A stretch of DNA of 64,000 bases from an uncultured Lachnospiraceae bacterium (GTDB taxonomy: Bacteria; Bacillota; Clostridia; Lachnospirales; Lachnospiraceae), in assembly GCA_934293375.1 (NCBI GenBank), contig CAKQYS010000003.1, positions 171,829 through 235,828 of the forward strand, in the 5' to 3' direction. The translations under genes and the position numbers were made by a program. Every line of letters begins with the position of its first letter. Within the stretch, counting starts at the first letter, position 1. Under the pieces are notes generated by a model. The model ran no database searches, was not told the origin of the DNA, and was given only the letters and a program-made list of their open reading frames with translations. Shown in pieces: positions 16,914 through 26,195 of the stretch.

Positions 16914-17036
16914 GTGTGATAGCCGGATTCTGGCAGGGGGAGCTGTAGATTCGGGACGCTTAGGGTGTGTTGAAAGAGAGGAGAGATGCGAATGGCAAAA
17001 TGAACAATCGGTTTATATGACCCGGATGAAGAATAT

Positions 17037-17978
17037 GTGATCCGGCTGATGGAGTATATGAACAATGCGGGACTGCCATATAGAGTCTATGCGTTTACAG
17101 AACAGACATCTTTGATTGAGGCTGTCTGTGAGCATGGTCTGATCCTTGTCGTATGTGCAGATATCGTGTATCGGGAACTTGCCGGTGATCCACGGATGCA
17201 GCGGATTCCCATTGTGTGTCTGACCGATGAGGCGGTTACTGTTCCAAGGACTGCAGAGGGTTCTGGCAGACTGCCGGATGCACAGATTGAGGATGACCAA
17301 CGGCCGGCGGACAGACGGATATACAGATATCGTCCGGCATCCCGGCTGGTGGATGATATCACAGCATGTGTGATGCCGTTACTGCCAAGACAGAGTGACG
17401 GAGAGATGCCTGTGTACATGGTTTATTCACCTTGTGCAGCAAGTGGAAAAACTACGATGGCGCTGGAACTTGCAAGGCAGCTGCCGGGTTCACTGTATAT
17501 TGGAATGGAAGATTATAACAGTCTTGGTGTAAATGAAATGCAAATGCATTTTGGACGGTTGCTCTATGCGATTATGCAGGAGGATCCAGCAATCACAGAG
17601 AGTCTGCTGAGTATAAGGCAGGTCTGGCATAACAGTTATTTTATTCCATCGGCTGATGCATATTATGATCTGTGTGTATTGGATTTGAAACATTTGCAGT
17701 GGTTTATTGACCGGACAAAACAATCCGGACAGTATACTGCGCTGATCATGGATATTGGAACTGGGGCATTGGAAGACCCGGGTCTGCTTCGACTGGGACA
17801 CCGGATCGTGATTCCTGTCTATGAGGATGAGGTTTCGAAACAGAAGCACATCAGTATGAAACGAGCATTTGATGTCTGGGACTGTCAGGATGTTCTTGAC
17901 AGGATGGAAGTGATCCCGGTTTCACATGGAGGAGACTGGAAAGTGCGCATACAAAATGTAGTGCGGGAGTTAATATAA
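17037..17978 (+). CDS. CpaE/TadZ-like pilus localisation ATPase with displaced start
   Basis: From GTG 17037 the product is 313 residues: a receiver-like N-terminal domain, then a MinD/ParA-like ATPase domain with a deviant P-loop (VYSPCAASGKTTMALELARQL). The ribosome site AGGAG (16979-16983) fits ATG 16992, which reads Met-Ala-Lys and then an in-frame TGA (17001-17003), after which the frame continues TIGLYDPDEEYVIRL. The first beta strand (TIGLYD) therefore lies between the stop and the first later start codon. Either the gene carries a nonsense change at codon 4, or translation begins weakly at GTG 17037 without its first strand. No ribosome site is obvious before 17037. Confidence 0.7.
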   Translation: MIRLMEYMNNAGLPYRVYAFTEQTSLIEAVCEHGLILVVCADIVYRELAGDPRMQRIPIVCLTDEAVTVPRTAEGSGRLPDAQIEDDQRPADRRIYRYRPASRLVDDITACVMPLLPRQSDGEMPVYMVYSPCAASGKTTMALELARQLPGSLYIGMEDYNSLGVNEMQMHFGRLLYAIMQEDPAITESLLSIRQVWHNSYFIPSADAYYDLCVLDLKHLQWFIDRTKQSGQYTALIMDIGTGALEDPGLLRLGHRIVIPVYEDEVSKQKHISMKRAFDVWDCQDVLDRMEVIPVSHGGDWKVRIQNVVRELI

Positions 17979-18003
17979 TAGAAAAAGGAGGGATGTCTGC
18001 TCT

Positions 18004-19344
18004 ATGAAGGAAGAGGAATGGCAGGCCTATAAGGAGCGCATGCGGGAAAATGTGATGCAGAAGATGCAGTTTGCACATGAGATGGAGGATGAGGCGGTGC
18101 TAAATCTGATCGATGTATGTATCAGAGAGGAAGCGGATCAACTGTCCATTCCGGTCAAGGAGCTGCTGCGTCTGCGTCAGGAATTGTTTCATAGTCTGCG
18201 GCGGTTGGATCTGCTGTCAGAGCTGATAGAGGATCCGGATATTACCGAGATTATGATCAATGGATATGCAGATATTTTTATTGAAAGAAACGGGAGGATC
18301 TCGCGTTACCCTAAGAGCTTTCTCAGTGAGGAGAAGCTGCGGGATGTAATACAGAAAATTGTCTCAGACTGCAACCGGACTGTAAACGAGACGCATCCGG
18401 TTGTGGATGCCAGACTGCAGGATGGATCCCGTGTCAATGTTGTGCTGCCACCGGTTTCATTAAATGGCGGCGTTATGACGATCCGTAGGTTTCCGAAGGA
18501 GCCAATGACAATGGATACACTGATCGCAATTCATTCAGTGACAAAGGAAGCCGCAGGTGTATTAGAGCTGTTAGTAAAGAGTGGCTATAATATTTTTATT
18601 TCAGGCGGCACCGGCAGCGGTAAGACCACATTTTTAAATGCTTTGAGTGGATTGATCCCCTCCGGCCAGAGGATCATTACGGTGGAGGATGCTGCGGAAC
18701 TGCAGCTGCAGGGAATTCCTAATTTAGTGCGGCTTGAGTCGAGGAATGCAAATGTAGAAGGTGAAAATGCCGTACCGATTCAGGCTTTGATCAAGGCGAG
18801 TCTGCGTATGCGGCCGGACAGACTGATCGTTGGAGAGGTGCGGGATGGTGCAGCACTCGATATGCTGACTGCCATGAATACCGGGCATGACGGATCTATT
18901 TCAACAGGACACGCTAACAGTGCGGCAGATATGCTGCACAGACTTGAGACAATGGTGTTGATGGCTGTAGATATGCCGGTTTCTGCCATTCAGGCACAGA
19001 TTGCATCCGCAATTGACATTGTGATTCATCTGGGAAGACTGCGTGACAGACGCAGATGTGTACTGGAGATCTGTGAAGTGCTTGGTGTAGATATGGGAAA
19101 CTATCAGTTGCGCACTTTGTATCGTTTCTGTGAAGACCGCTCGGATACATCCTTGCGCAGTTCGTCGGCAAAGGTCCGGGGATCCCTGCAGTATCAGCAG
19201 GAACTCTTGCAGACAGAGAAATTAAGAAATGAGGGATATTATGAAGCATATGAAAGGCTTATGCAGGGGCATTTATGCGGTCAGGCTGTCACAACTTCTG
19301 TTGACAGCAGTTTTCGCTCTGTTAATGGCGGTAGTGATCAGTGA
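18004..19344 (+). CDS. cpaF: Tad pilus assembly ATPase CpaF/TadA
   Basis: 446 residues, a type II/IV secretion ATPase that powers Flp pilus assembly. It has the CpaF N-terminal domain (about 60-170), Walker A ISGGTGSGKTT, Walker B region PDRLIVGEVRDGAALDM, and the histidine motif GHDGSISTGHANS. AAAAGGAGGG precedes ATG 18004. The C-terminal ~35 residues overlap the next gene by 104 bases in another frame and are probably not conserved. Confidence 0.93.
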   Translation: MKEEEWQAYKERMRENVMQKMQFAHEMEDEAVLNLIDVCIREEADQLSIPVKELLRLRQELFHSLRRLDLLSELIEDPDITEIMINGYADIFIERNGRISRYPKSFLSEEKLRDVIQKIVSDCNRTVNETHPVVDARLQDGSRVNVVLPPVSLNGGVMTIRRFPKEPMTMDTLIAIHSVTKEAAGVLELLVKSGYNIFISGGTGSGKTTFLNALSGLIPSGQRIITVEDAAELQLQGIPNLVRLESRNANVEGENAVPIQALIKASLRMRPDRLIVGEVRDGAALDMLTAMNTGHDGSISTGHANSAADMLHRLETMVLMAVDMPVSAIQAQIASAIDIVIHLGRLRDRRRCVLEICEVLGVDMGNYQLRTLYRFCEDRSDTSLRSSSAKVRGSLQYQQELLQTEKLRNEGYYEAYERLMQGHLCGQAVTTSVDSSFRSVNGGSDQ

Positions 19345-19993
19345 TCTGTTTTATGATAGCTATCTGTATACGCCATTGACATGTATTTTGACCGGAATGA
19401 TAGCGGCAGGTGTGATTTCTAACCGGATGCATGCGAACCGGATGCAGGCGGCCGCAGAGTTTTTGGCATTGCTGGAGCAGATGTCAGCGGCTCTTTATGC
19501 CGGAGTGTCTTTTGAGAACAGCTATGTGCGGGCAGTTCATACACTACAGGAGCAGGGAGGCTGCGGACGGCTGTCCGGTGTGTTTGAAAATGGAATTGCA
19601 CAGCTTGGACTGAATGTGCCGTTGGTTCATGTGTTTGCAGAGTTGGCAAAACAGACCGGACTGGAGGATGTCGAGTTGTTTTATGGAGCGGCGTCCATTG
19701 CACACAAAAATGGCGGGAATCTGATTCATGTGATCGCACAGGCCGCATGGCATATCAGGGAGAAACAACGGACAGATCAGGAGATAGCGGCCTTGATCTC
19801 TGCAAAGAAAATGGAACAGACCATTATGTGCGGTATGCCATTTGCAATGCTGATATATATGAAGATGACCAATCCCGGATATTTTGATGTGTTGTATCAT
19901 ACATTGCCCGGCGTATTGTTTATGTCGGTATGTCTGTTGGTGATTCTGATAGCGTACCTGCTCGGACAGCATTTTGTTGACATCCGGATCTAG
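19241..19993 (+). CDS. tadB: Tad pilus inner-membrane protein TadB
   Basis: 250 residues with two N-terminal and two C-terminal membrane segments around a cytoplasmic type II secretion F domain (EQMSAALYAGVSFENSYVRAV and VELFYGAASIAHKNGGNLIHVI). It forms the membrane platform of the pilus with TadC. ATG 19241 is placed by GAGGG five bases upstream; an in-frame ATG at 19229 lies before that site. The gene begins 104 bases inside cpaF. Confidence 0.88.
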   Translation: MKHMKGLCRGIYAVRLSQLLLTAVFALLMAVVISDLFYDSYLYTPLTCILTGMIAAGVISNRMHANRMQAAAEFLALLEQMSAALYAGVSFENSYVRAVHTLQEQGGCGRLSGVFENGIAQLGLNVPLVHVFAELAKQTGLEDVELFYGAASIAHKNGGNLIHVIAQAAWHIREKQRTDQEIAALISAKKMEQTIMCGMPFAMLIYMKMTNPGYFDVLYHTLPGVLFMSVCLLVILIAYLLGQHFVDIRI

Positions 19994-20005
19994 AAAGGAG
20001 GCGTT

Positions 20006-21199
20006 ATGCGAAAAAGAGAGATTTGGATCCTTATGGTCGGACTGGTGCTGGGTGTGCTGTTTATGCGGACAGACCATCAGGAGCAGGTGACGCTCATACG
20101 GCCGGATTATGGGGAAGATGATGCACAGCAGTCGGTTTATTATGAGAGAGAATCAGGGGAGAGCGGAGAACTTACGGTATGTGTGCCTGCAAAGACATAC
20201 ACGCAAGAAGAGTTATCCGGGCTTGCAACAGAGACTTTTTCACAACTGGAAAAGATCATACCGGGACAGAATTCAGATATGCATGCAATCTGTCAGGACC
20301 TAAAACTGCCGGATCAGGTACAAGCTATGCCATTTGCAATCGACTGGTGGTCGGACACCCCGGAGTTGATCAGTGATCAGGGAGAAGTGCATAATGAAAC
20401 TTTGACAGAGCAGACAGATTGTGTGCTGCATACGCAGATCCGGTATGCGGACTATATGCAGACCAGACAATATATCCTGACTGTGTTGCCAAAGGAATAT
20501 AGTGAAAAAGAGCAATTCATACAGCAGCTTCAGGATGCATTGCAGGCATATTTGCAGGAAACCACATCAGATGCGGATGCCGTGACCTTGCCGGAAAAAG
20601 TGCTGGATGCAAAGATATATAGTGGTCAACCGGATAACCATACATGGATGTTTTTTCCGTTGGCTGCCATATGTGCGGTGATTTATCTGCGTGTACATGT
20701 GCGACAGACAGAAAAGGAGGCACTGCAGGCAGAACAGCAGGCATTGTTAGAGGCTTATCCGGCATTTGTGAATCAATTGACATTGTATATGGCATCGGGT
20801 ATGACGATCCGTACGGCGATGGAACAGATCATGAAAATGTATAGGCAAAAGACAGGTAAAGAAGCGGTGTTAGGATGCAGATTGGAGCATATGCTGCTTC
20901 GGATACAGAATGGTGTTTCGGAATGCCGGGCATATCAGGAATTTGGAAAGTCTTGCGAACATCAGCAGTATCAAAAGTTGATGTCAGTTTTGATCCAGAC
21001 TGTACAGATGGGAGGAAAGGGTGTTATAAACCGTTTGACAGAGTTAGAGGAAGATGCGTTCGTGCTTCGAAAAGAACAGGCAAGGACGAAAGGGGAGGCT
21101 GCGTCTACGAAGCTGTTGTTTCCGATGGTGCTGCTGCTTGCAGTCGTCATGGTACTTTTAATGGTTCCGGGCTTTTATGGAATCGGAGATGTTATGTAA
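20006..21199 (+). CDS. tadC: TadC-like platform protein with N-terminal extracytoplasmic domain
   Basis: 397 residues. A membrane helix at 5-20 is followed by about 180 hydrophilic residues predicted to lie outside the cell, a second helix (about 214-230), and a type II secretion F-like domain (LTLYMASGMTIRTAMEQIMK, MGGKGVINRLTELEEDAF), with a final helix at the C-terminus. Standard TadC proteins have no such external insert; it appears to be a Gram-positive variant. A strong AAAGGAGG precedes ATG 20006. Confidence 0.82.
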   Translation: MRKREIWILMVGLVLGVLFMRTDHQEQVTLIRPDYGEDDAQQSVYYERESGESGELTVCVPAKTYTQEELSGLATETFSQLEKIIPGQNSDMHAICQDLKLPDQVQAMPFAIDWWSDTPELISDQGEVHNETLTEQTDCVLHTQIRYADYMQTRQYILTVLPKEYSEKEQFIQQLQDALQAYLQETTSDADAVTLPEKVLDAKIYSGQPDNHTWMFFPLAAICAVIYLRVHVRQTEKEALQAEQQALLEAYPAFVNQLTLYMASGMTIRTAMEQIMKMYRQKTGKEAVLGCRLEHMLLRIQNGVSECRAYQEFGKSCEHQQYQKLMSVLIQTVQMGGKGVINRLTELEEDAFVLRKEQARTKGEAASTKLLFPMVLLLAVVMVLLMVPGFYGIGDVM

Positions 21200-21249
21200 C
21201 AATATTATATTTTATAGAGATTTGAAAAATGTATTAGAAAATTTATGGA

Positions 21250-21286
21250 ATGCACATAGTCGCAATCGTAATTGAGAGTTTTGCAA
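21250..21286. repeat. Truncated copy of the MITE-like element
   Basis: 37 bases match the complement of 5439-5475 with a single mismatch (TTTTGC for TTTCGC). Similarity stops exactly where the terminal repeat should continue; ACTCCAAT follows and makes a local hairpin with ATTGAGAGT. It lies between tadC and the pilin gene, just before the pilin ribosome site. Confidence 0.6.
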
Positions 21287-21324
21287 ACTCCAATTATTGC
21301 ATAATGTTAGAAAGGAGAATGTAT

Positions 21325-21501
21325 ATGAATGAATGGAAGAGATTTGTAGAGGACGAAGAAGGTATGGGTGTTGTGGAAGTGGTGCTGATCATCGTAGTGC
21401 TTGTGGCAATGGTATATTTCTTTAAGGGAAAGATCAGTGCACTGGTTTCTGATATTTGGAATGCTGTGACAAAACAGTCAAAGGAGATCTACACAAAGTG
21501 A
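21325..21501 (+). CDS. flp: Flp-type IVb pilin
   Basis: A 58-residue prepilin. A charged leader MNEWKRFVEDEEG is followed by the cleavage site, with mature sequence MGVVEVVLIIVVLVAMVYFF. Glutamate is at +5, the hallmark of type IV pilins, and a hydrophobic helix follows. AAAGGAG lies seven bases before ATG 21325. It would be the main subunit of the Tad pilus, processed by the prepilin peptidase at 16494. Confidence 0.9.
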   Translation: MNEWKRFVEDEEGMGVVEVVLIIVVLVAMVYFFKGKISALVSDIWNAVTKQSKEIYTK

Positions 21502-22904
21502 GAAACAAGGGATATGTGACAGTCTTTACAGTGCTGCTCATGCTGGTGTTTATGACATTTGTAATGTTTATGCTGGAGCTCATGTATGTAAAGCTGGCAG
21601 AAAGAAAGGCTCAGGATCTTGTCACGGGTAATATTGAGAGTCTGTTTGGTGATTTCCATGTTGCTTTATTTGAGGATTATCATCTGCTGGGAGTGGATGC
21701 CTCCTATGGAACTGAAAATCATGTGTATCTTGAGGAACGCCAGAAAGAACAGATTACCTATGGTCTGGGTAGAAGGCACGGGTTATTTGCACTGCAGCTT
21801 GATGATGTCAGGCTGCAGGCAAAGTCAGGCTTTATGGAGGATGGACATGCCGGTCTGAAGAAGCAGATCCATGCATATGCGGTCTATGGCTTAACTGACC
21901 GGTTGCTGTCTTATATCAAAGGGAAGCAGGACATAGCACAAGACACTGAGATCAGCTCAGACAATCCGGAAGCTTCTGTGGAGGAGCCAATAGAGGAGCA
22001 GATGCAGTTTCAGGATCCAAGGGGGATGTTGTCCGGGCTTACCGGGGATCTGCTGCTTCGGACAGTATGTCCGGCAGATGCATTTCCTTCTAAGACGCAG
22101 ATGGATATGGCAGCACCGGTGGTGGACACCGGTGATTCCGGGTTTCCCGGGGAGACAGAGATGCAGGACATGCTGGAGCAGGCACCATTTGACTGGAAGC
22201 TGGCAGAGAGTGCATCCGACCGGATCGAACTGGCCGCATACATAAAAGATGTATTTGGTGATTATGTGGAGCCTTCATCACAGGTGCTGCGTGCGGAGCA
22301 GGAATATATTTTGTATGGTGCATCGTCGGATCGGGACAATCTGTTAAAAACCGTGCATGCCCTGATCAGGCTGCGCATGCCATGTAATTATGCTTATTTG
22401 CGAAATGCAGCGGGTAAAATGCTATGGATCCGGGCTGCAGCCATCGCAATCGGTGCTGCGACTGCGACGGCACCGACAGTGGTACAGGGACTGTTGACCG
22501 GAGCGGTTTGCTATGGAGAAAGTGTATTGGATGTCCGGGCATTGCTGCATGGGGAGCCGGTGCCTATCGCAAAGACAGATGCAACCTGGAGGCTTTCGTT
22601 TGCAGCATTATTTGGAGGCCGGTTGTCAGGGCGGACGATAAAGGCAGAACATGGGTTATCTTATTCGGATTATCTTTTGATCCTGATGATAACAAAATTG
22701 TCAGAGGATGCAGTGTATGACAGGATATTGGATGTGATTACATGGAATCTGCAAAAGAAAGAGCCGTCATTTTCTTTTGCATCGGTGATTACAAAGGCAG
22801 AATTCTCTTATCAGCTATCGGTGGCTCCACATTTTGCCGGATGGATGAAACAGAAGGATCCGGCATGGTATCATTTTATTTATGTGCGTAAATTGGAATA
22901 TTAG
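21498..22904 (+). CDS. TadE/TadG-like protein (probable DUF5702 family)
   Basis: 468 residues from GTG 21498, which overlaps the pilin stop codon and is preceded by AAAGGAG. The N-terminus has a short positive leader and a long helix, GYVTVFTVLLMLVFMTFVMF, then LELMYVKLAERKA, as in pilus-associated pseudopilins. The rest is mostly extracytoplasmic, with an acidic linker (about 145-170) and a hydrophobic Ala-rich stretch near 325-350. Probably a minor pilin-like or anchoring component. The DUF number is recalled, not verified. Confidence 0.7.
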   Translation: MRNKGYVTVFTVLLMLVFMTFVMFMLELMYVKLAERKAQDLVTGNIESLFGDFHVALFEDYHLLGVDASYGTENHVYLEERQKEQITYGLGRRHGLFALQLDDVRLQAKSGFMEDGHAGLKKQIHAYAVYGLTDRLLSYIKGKQDIAQDTEISSDNPEASVEEPIEEQMQFQDPRGMLSGLTGDLLLRTVCPADAFPSKTQMDMAAPVVDTGDSGFPGETEMQDMLEQAPFDWKLAESASDRIELAAYIKDVFGDYVEPSSQVLRAEQEYILYGASSDRDNLLKTVHALIRLRMPCNYAYLRNAAGKMLWIRAAAIAIGAATATAPTVVQGLLTGAVCYGESVLDVRALLHGEPVPIAKTDATWRLSFAALFGGRLSGRTIKAEHGLSYSDYLLILMITKLSEDAVYDRILDVITWNLQKKEPSFSFASVITKAEFSYQLSVAPHFAGWMKQKDPAWYHFIYVRKLEY

Positions 22905-22916
22905 GAGGCGGTGTGT

Positions 22917-23651
22917 ATGGGAAGAAAGGGTTATGCAACCGTGGAAGCAAGTATTGCAATAACCCTTTTTCTGTTTGCAATGCTGGCATTGCTACAGCTT
23001 GGGTTTGTGATGACATTAAATGTGAAGGTGTATTCCGCTTTTGCGCAGGCGGGAAGCAAGACGGCAAAGAACGCATATAGCCGTGAACAGTTTGTGGGTG
23101 GGGAATCTCGGACGATGGTCTATGCAGGTATGTCTGCCAAGCTGCATACAGCGTGCAGAAAGGATCCGCTTGTGGCACAGTATGTGAAAGGTGGAAGCGG
23201 GGGAATTTTGCTGACCGGTGTGAAGATAACGGATGATGGTTTTTTAGAAGCAGCCCTTCGATATCAGGTGGCTGTGAAACTGCCGTTTTTATCCCGGCTT
23301 CGGCTGACATTTGAGGAACATATCCGGCAGAAAATGTACATTGGGTATGTGGATGACCGGCAGCAGGATACTTATGTGTATATTACTGATCATAAGTCAG
23401 TATACCACAGCAGCAGGAACTGTTCGCATCTGACCCGGGATATCCGGACGGTGACAAGACAGGAGGCATTGAGAAGCGGTAAGGGGCAATGCCGGTATTG
23501 TGGCAGGCTGCAGGGAAAGTATTATATGACGACATATGGAGACTGTTATCATAGATCAGCCGGGTGTCCGGGTGTTGCCCGTTTGGTACAGCGGGTCAAA
23601 AAAAGAGAGGTGCAGAGGCTGGGTGCATGCAGCCGATGTGGTGCAGAATGA
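22917..23651 (+). CDS. TadE-like pseudopilin with duplicated cysteine modules
   Basis: 244 residues from ATG 22917 (GGAGG upstream). GYATVEASIAITLFLFAMLA has glutamate at +5 relative to a glycine cleavage site, as in TadE pseudopilins. The C-terminal ~90 residues contain two similar modules: VYHSSRNCSHL with a later CRYCG, then YHRSAGCPGVAR with a later CSRCG. The histidine/cysteine spacing suggests a metal-binding or disulfide-linked domain outside the membrane. This is not a standard part of TadE. Confidence 0.75.
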   Translation: MGRKGYATVEASIAITLFLFAMLALLQLGFVMTLNVKVYSAFAQAGSKTAKNAYSREQFVGGESRTMVYAGMSAKLHTACRKDPLVAQYVKGGSGGILLTGVKITDDGFLEAALRYQVAVKLPFLSRLRLTFEEHIRQKMYIGYVDDRQQDTYVYITDHKSVYHSSRNCSHLTRDIRTVTRQEALRSGKGQCRYCGRLQGKYYMTTYGDCYHRSAGCPGVARLVQRVKKREVQRLGACSRCGAE

Positions 23652-23700
23652 AAAAAAGACCGGTGTAGTCAGAATATGCAGGAAAGAAGGGAGTGATCTG

Positions 23701-23907
23701 GTGAGAAATAATAGAGCGAGTGCAACCGTGGAAGCAGTTGTGATCATGATTATTTATATGGCGGTGATTGCAGTTGTGATCCGGGCATTTTTTGTACTGG
23801 AAAGAAGTGTGTATACATATTGCGACAGTGTGAAAGAGGATCTGACAATTGAAGAGACAGTCAGATCTATGCGCAGGACACAATGGCTGCAGGGAAAGGA
23901 GGAGTAG
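23701..23907 (+). CDS. Small TadE/TadF-like pseudopilin
   Basis: 68 residues from GTG 23701 (AAGAAGGGAG upstream). RNNRASATVEAVVIMIIYMAV has a positively charged leader, a glutamate at the pilin position and a single helix. A minor pseudopilin is likely. No ATG is available near this start, and its last 25 bases overlap the FHA gene. Confidence 0.7.
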   Translation: MRNNRASATVEAVVIMIIYMAVIAVVIRAFFVLERSVYTYCDSVKEDLTIEETVRSMRRTQWLQGKEE

Positions 23908-25019
23908 AGATTAAGGCGGCATATGAACGAGAGGGTTTTCATCAGTATATGATATTAGAAGCGGCAAAAAGTCATGATCTGAATATGATCGCTGTAAATG
24001 AACTTCCATTTGTACTTCCCCATGAGGTGCGGATATTCAATGGCAGATGTCATCTGCGCTATCGGATTGAAGGCTGCCAGACAATGGAGGTGGTGTATGG
24101 ACAGAAACCAATGTCATATGAAACAGTCAGACAGATCTATCGGGATCTGTGCACATGTGTAGAGGGACTGCGGGAATATCTGCTGCCATATGATTGTCTT
24201 GCATTGCAGCCGGACGGGATATACTGGTGCTGGGATCGAGAAGGTGTGATGTTTGTGTTGGATCCGCTGCATCCCCGGGATATTGCGAAACAGATTACAG
24301 AACTGACAGAGTATCTGATGCAGCATATGGATTATGAGGATGCGAAAGCTTCCTCCTGGATCTGCCGGTTGTATGACAGGATCCGCAGACAAGGCGCCTC
24401 GTATGAGCTGCTTACACAAATGTGCCGGCAGGAGCCGGAAGAGATACAGCACATAATAACATGTCCGGAAGATGAGAAAAAGTATACGGAACAAGACCTT
24501 ATGGCAGTGCAGGAAATGTATGATCTGCAGGAGACCGGTTGGGGTCATAAACTAAAAAAACTGGTAGATGCATGGAAACAGAAATTACTAAAACCGGAAT
24601 ATCTGCCGGAAGATGAAAATAATAAAAAGGAGGAGACACAGAATATATCAGAACCGGTACAGGTCGAACCGGAGGAGGTGCAATGTCGGGAAGAGACCAC
24701 CCTGCTTTCGTCAGAGGACAGATATACAGTGTATCTGAAGGCTGTAACACCGGGATATGAAAATATGATTATAAGAGAGGGATCCTATATGCTGGGGCGG
24801 CAGACTCCCAACTGTCAGTATGTGGTAAATGCACCCGGTGTCAGCAGAATCCATGCCAGACTGACATTTGATACCAAACAGGTATTTGTGATGGATCTGC
24901 ATTCCCGCAATGGGACCTATCTCAATGAAAGCCAGCTGGATGTTGAGACGGAGCAACAGGTAACGCAGGGCGATCAGATCCGGTTTGGAACTGTGTTATT
25001 TGTTTTGGAATCTATGTAA
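23883..25019 (+). CDS. FHA-domain protein, last gene of the pilus operon
   Basis: 378 residues. The N-terminal ~190 residues (probable DUF6382) precede a linker and a C-terminal forkhead-associated domain (about 288-376) with GRQTPNCQYVV, SRIHARL and DLHSRNGTYLN, the phosphothreonine-binding loops. FHA proteins often close Gram-positive Tad loci and read Ser/Thr phosphorylation. The start is ambiguous: ATG 23883 has no clear ribosome site, whereas AGGAGG at 23897-23902 fits a rare ATT start near 23910. Confidence 0.8.
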   Translation: MAAGKGGVEIKAAYEREGFHQYMILEAAKSHDLNMIAVNELPFVLPHEVRIFNGRCHLRYRIEGCQTMEVVYGQKPMSYETVRQIYRDLCTCVEGLREYLLPYDCLALQPDGIYWCWDREGVMFVLDPLHPRDIAKQITELTEYLMQHMDYEDAKASSWICRLYDRIRRQGASYELLTQMCRQEPEEIQHIITCPEDEKKYTEQDLMAVQEMYDLQETGWGHKLKKLVDAWKQKLLKPEYLPEDENNKKEETQNISEPVQVEPEEVQCREETTLLSSEDRYTVYLKAVTPGYENMIIREGSYMLGRQTPNCQYVVNAPGVSRIHARLTFDTKQVFVMDLHSRNGTYLNESQLDVETEQQVTQGDQIRFGTVLFVLESM

Positions 25020-25152
25020 TTATGTAAAATATATCAAATCCGATACCTGCCATGCACAATTTAGTTGTATTCATTTGCTATTTCGTGTAAAATAAAACAT
25101 GAGCTGTGTACGCAGTATTGTGTATGGAATTATGTAAAAGGTGGAGAAATAA

Positions 25153-26181
25153 ATGCGGGTTAATATCTATTATGGTGGTCGTGGACTGCTGGAGGATCCT
25201 ACATTATATGTGGTAGAGAAATTAAAAGAGGTATTGCAGGAACTTAGAGTAGAGATCGTCAGATATAATCTATACGAGGACAAGAATGCCATTGCGACGC
25301 TTCCGGCAACCCTGAAAGAAGCGGATGGCGTGATTCTTGCAGTTTCACTGGAGTGGTTTGGAATAGGTGGTCTGATGCAGCAGTTTTTAGATATGTGCTG
25401 GTTGTATGGAGATAAGAATAAGCTGTCGGGGTTGTATATGATGCCGGTGGTGATGGCGACCGCTTATGGCGAGCGTGATGCAGAGATGGCATTGGTGAAG
25501 GCCTGGGAGATGTTGGGTGGCATGCCGATTCCGGGTTTGGCTGCGTATGTAGAGAACCATATGCAGATAGAATCGAATCCTGCATATGTTGATATGATAG
25601 AAAAGAGAGCAGAGGATCTTTATAGGGCTGTGAATAAGAAGCTGGTTCCGCTGCCGGGAAGCAACCATGCGGTGAGTGAGAGCCTTTCCCACACCAAAAC
25701 GATCAATCTGACACCTCAGGAGAGTGAAAGACTATCCAGATTTGTATCGGATGACAGTTATGTGCAGAAGCAGAAGGCGGATATTGAAGAACTGTCTGCC
25801 AAGTTTAAACAGATGCTGGGTGAAGATTTGTATGCAAAGAATGAAAAGGAAGAATTACCTCGTCAGACCGAAGAATTTGTGGATGAATTTACAAGCTGTT
25901 ATTTCCCGGAGAAGGATTTTAGTGCCAAGTATGTATTGGTGATTCCGGAGCGACAGAAACGATTGATTATAGAAGTGAGTCCCGCTAATGTGATGTGCTA
26001 TTATGGAGATGATGCAGAGGGGGATGTCACAATGAAAGTACCACTGAAAGTGTTGCGGTCCATTATGGCCGGAAAGGATACATTTCAGGGTGGATTTATG
26101 TCGGGAGTGATCACGGCGAAGGGAAATTTCAAGACACTTCGTATGATGGATCAGATATTCCGCTTTCGATATAAGAAGTAG
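25153..26181 (+). CDS. Flavodoxin-like/SCP2 sterol-carrier fusion protein
   Basis: 342 residues. The N-terminal ~165 residues resemble an NADPH-dependent FMN reductase/flavodoxin fold (MRVNIYYGG, EADGVILAVSLEWFGIGGLMQQFLD). A linker precedes an SCP2-like lipid-binding domain (about 240-342) with FSAKYVLVIPERQ and FMSGVITAKGNFKTLRMMDQI. Its substrate and partner are unknown. GGTGGAG lies upstream of ATG 25153. The 133 bases before it hold no clear promoter. Confidence 0.7.
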   Translation: MRVNIYYGGRGLLEDPTLYVVEKLKEVLQELRVEIVRYNLYEDKNAIATLPATLKEADGVILAVSLEWFGIGGLMQQFLDMCWLYGDKNKLSGLYMMPVVMATAYGERDAEMALVKAWEMLGGMPIPGLAAYVENHMQIESNPAYVDMIEKRAEDLYRAVNKKLVPLPGSNHAVSESLSHTKTINLTPQESERLSRFVSDDSYVQKQKADIEELSAKFKQMLGEDLYAKNEKEELPRQTEEFVDEFTSCYFPEKDFSAKYVLVIPERQKRLIIEVSPANVMCYYGDDAEGDVTMKVPLKVLRSIMAGKDTFQGGFMSGVITAKGNFKTLRMMDQIFRFRYKK

Positions 26182-26195
26182 TTGAGGTGACAAAG

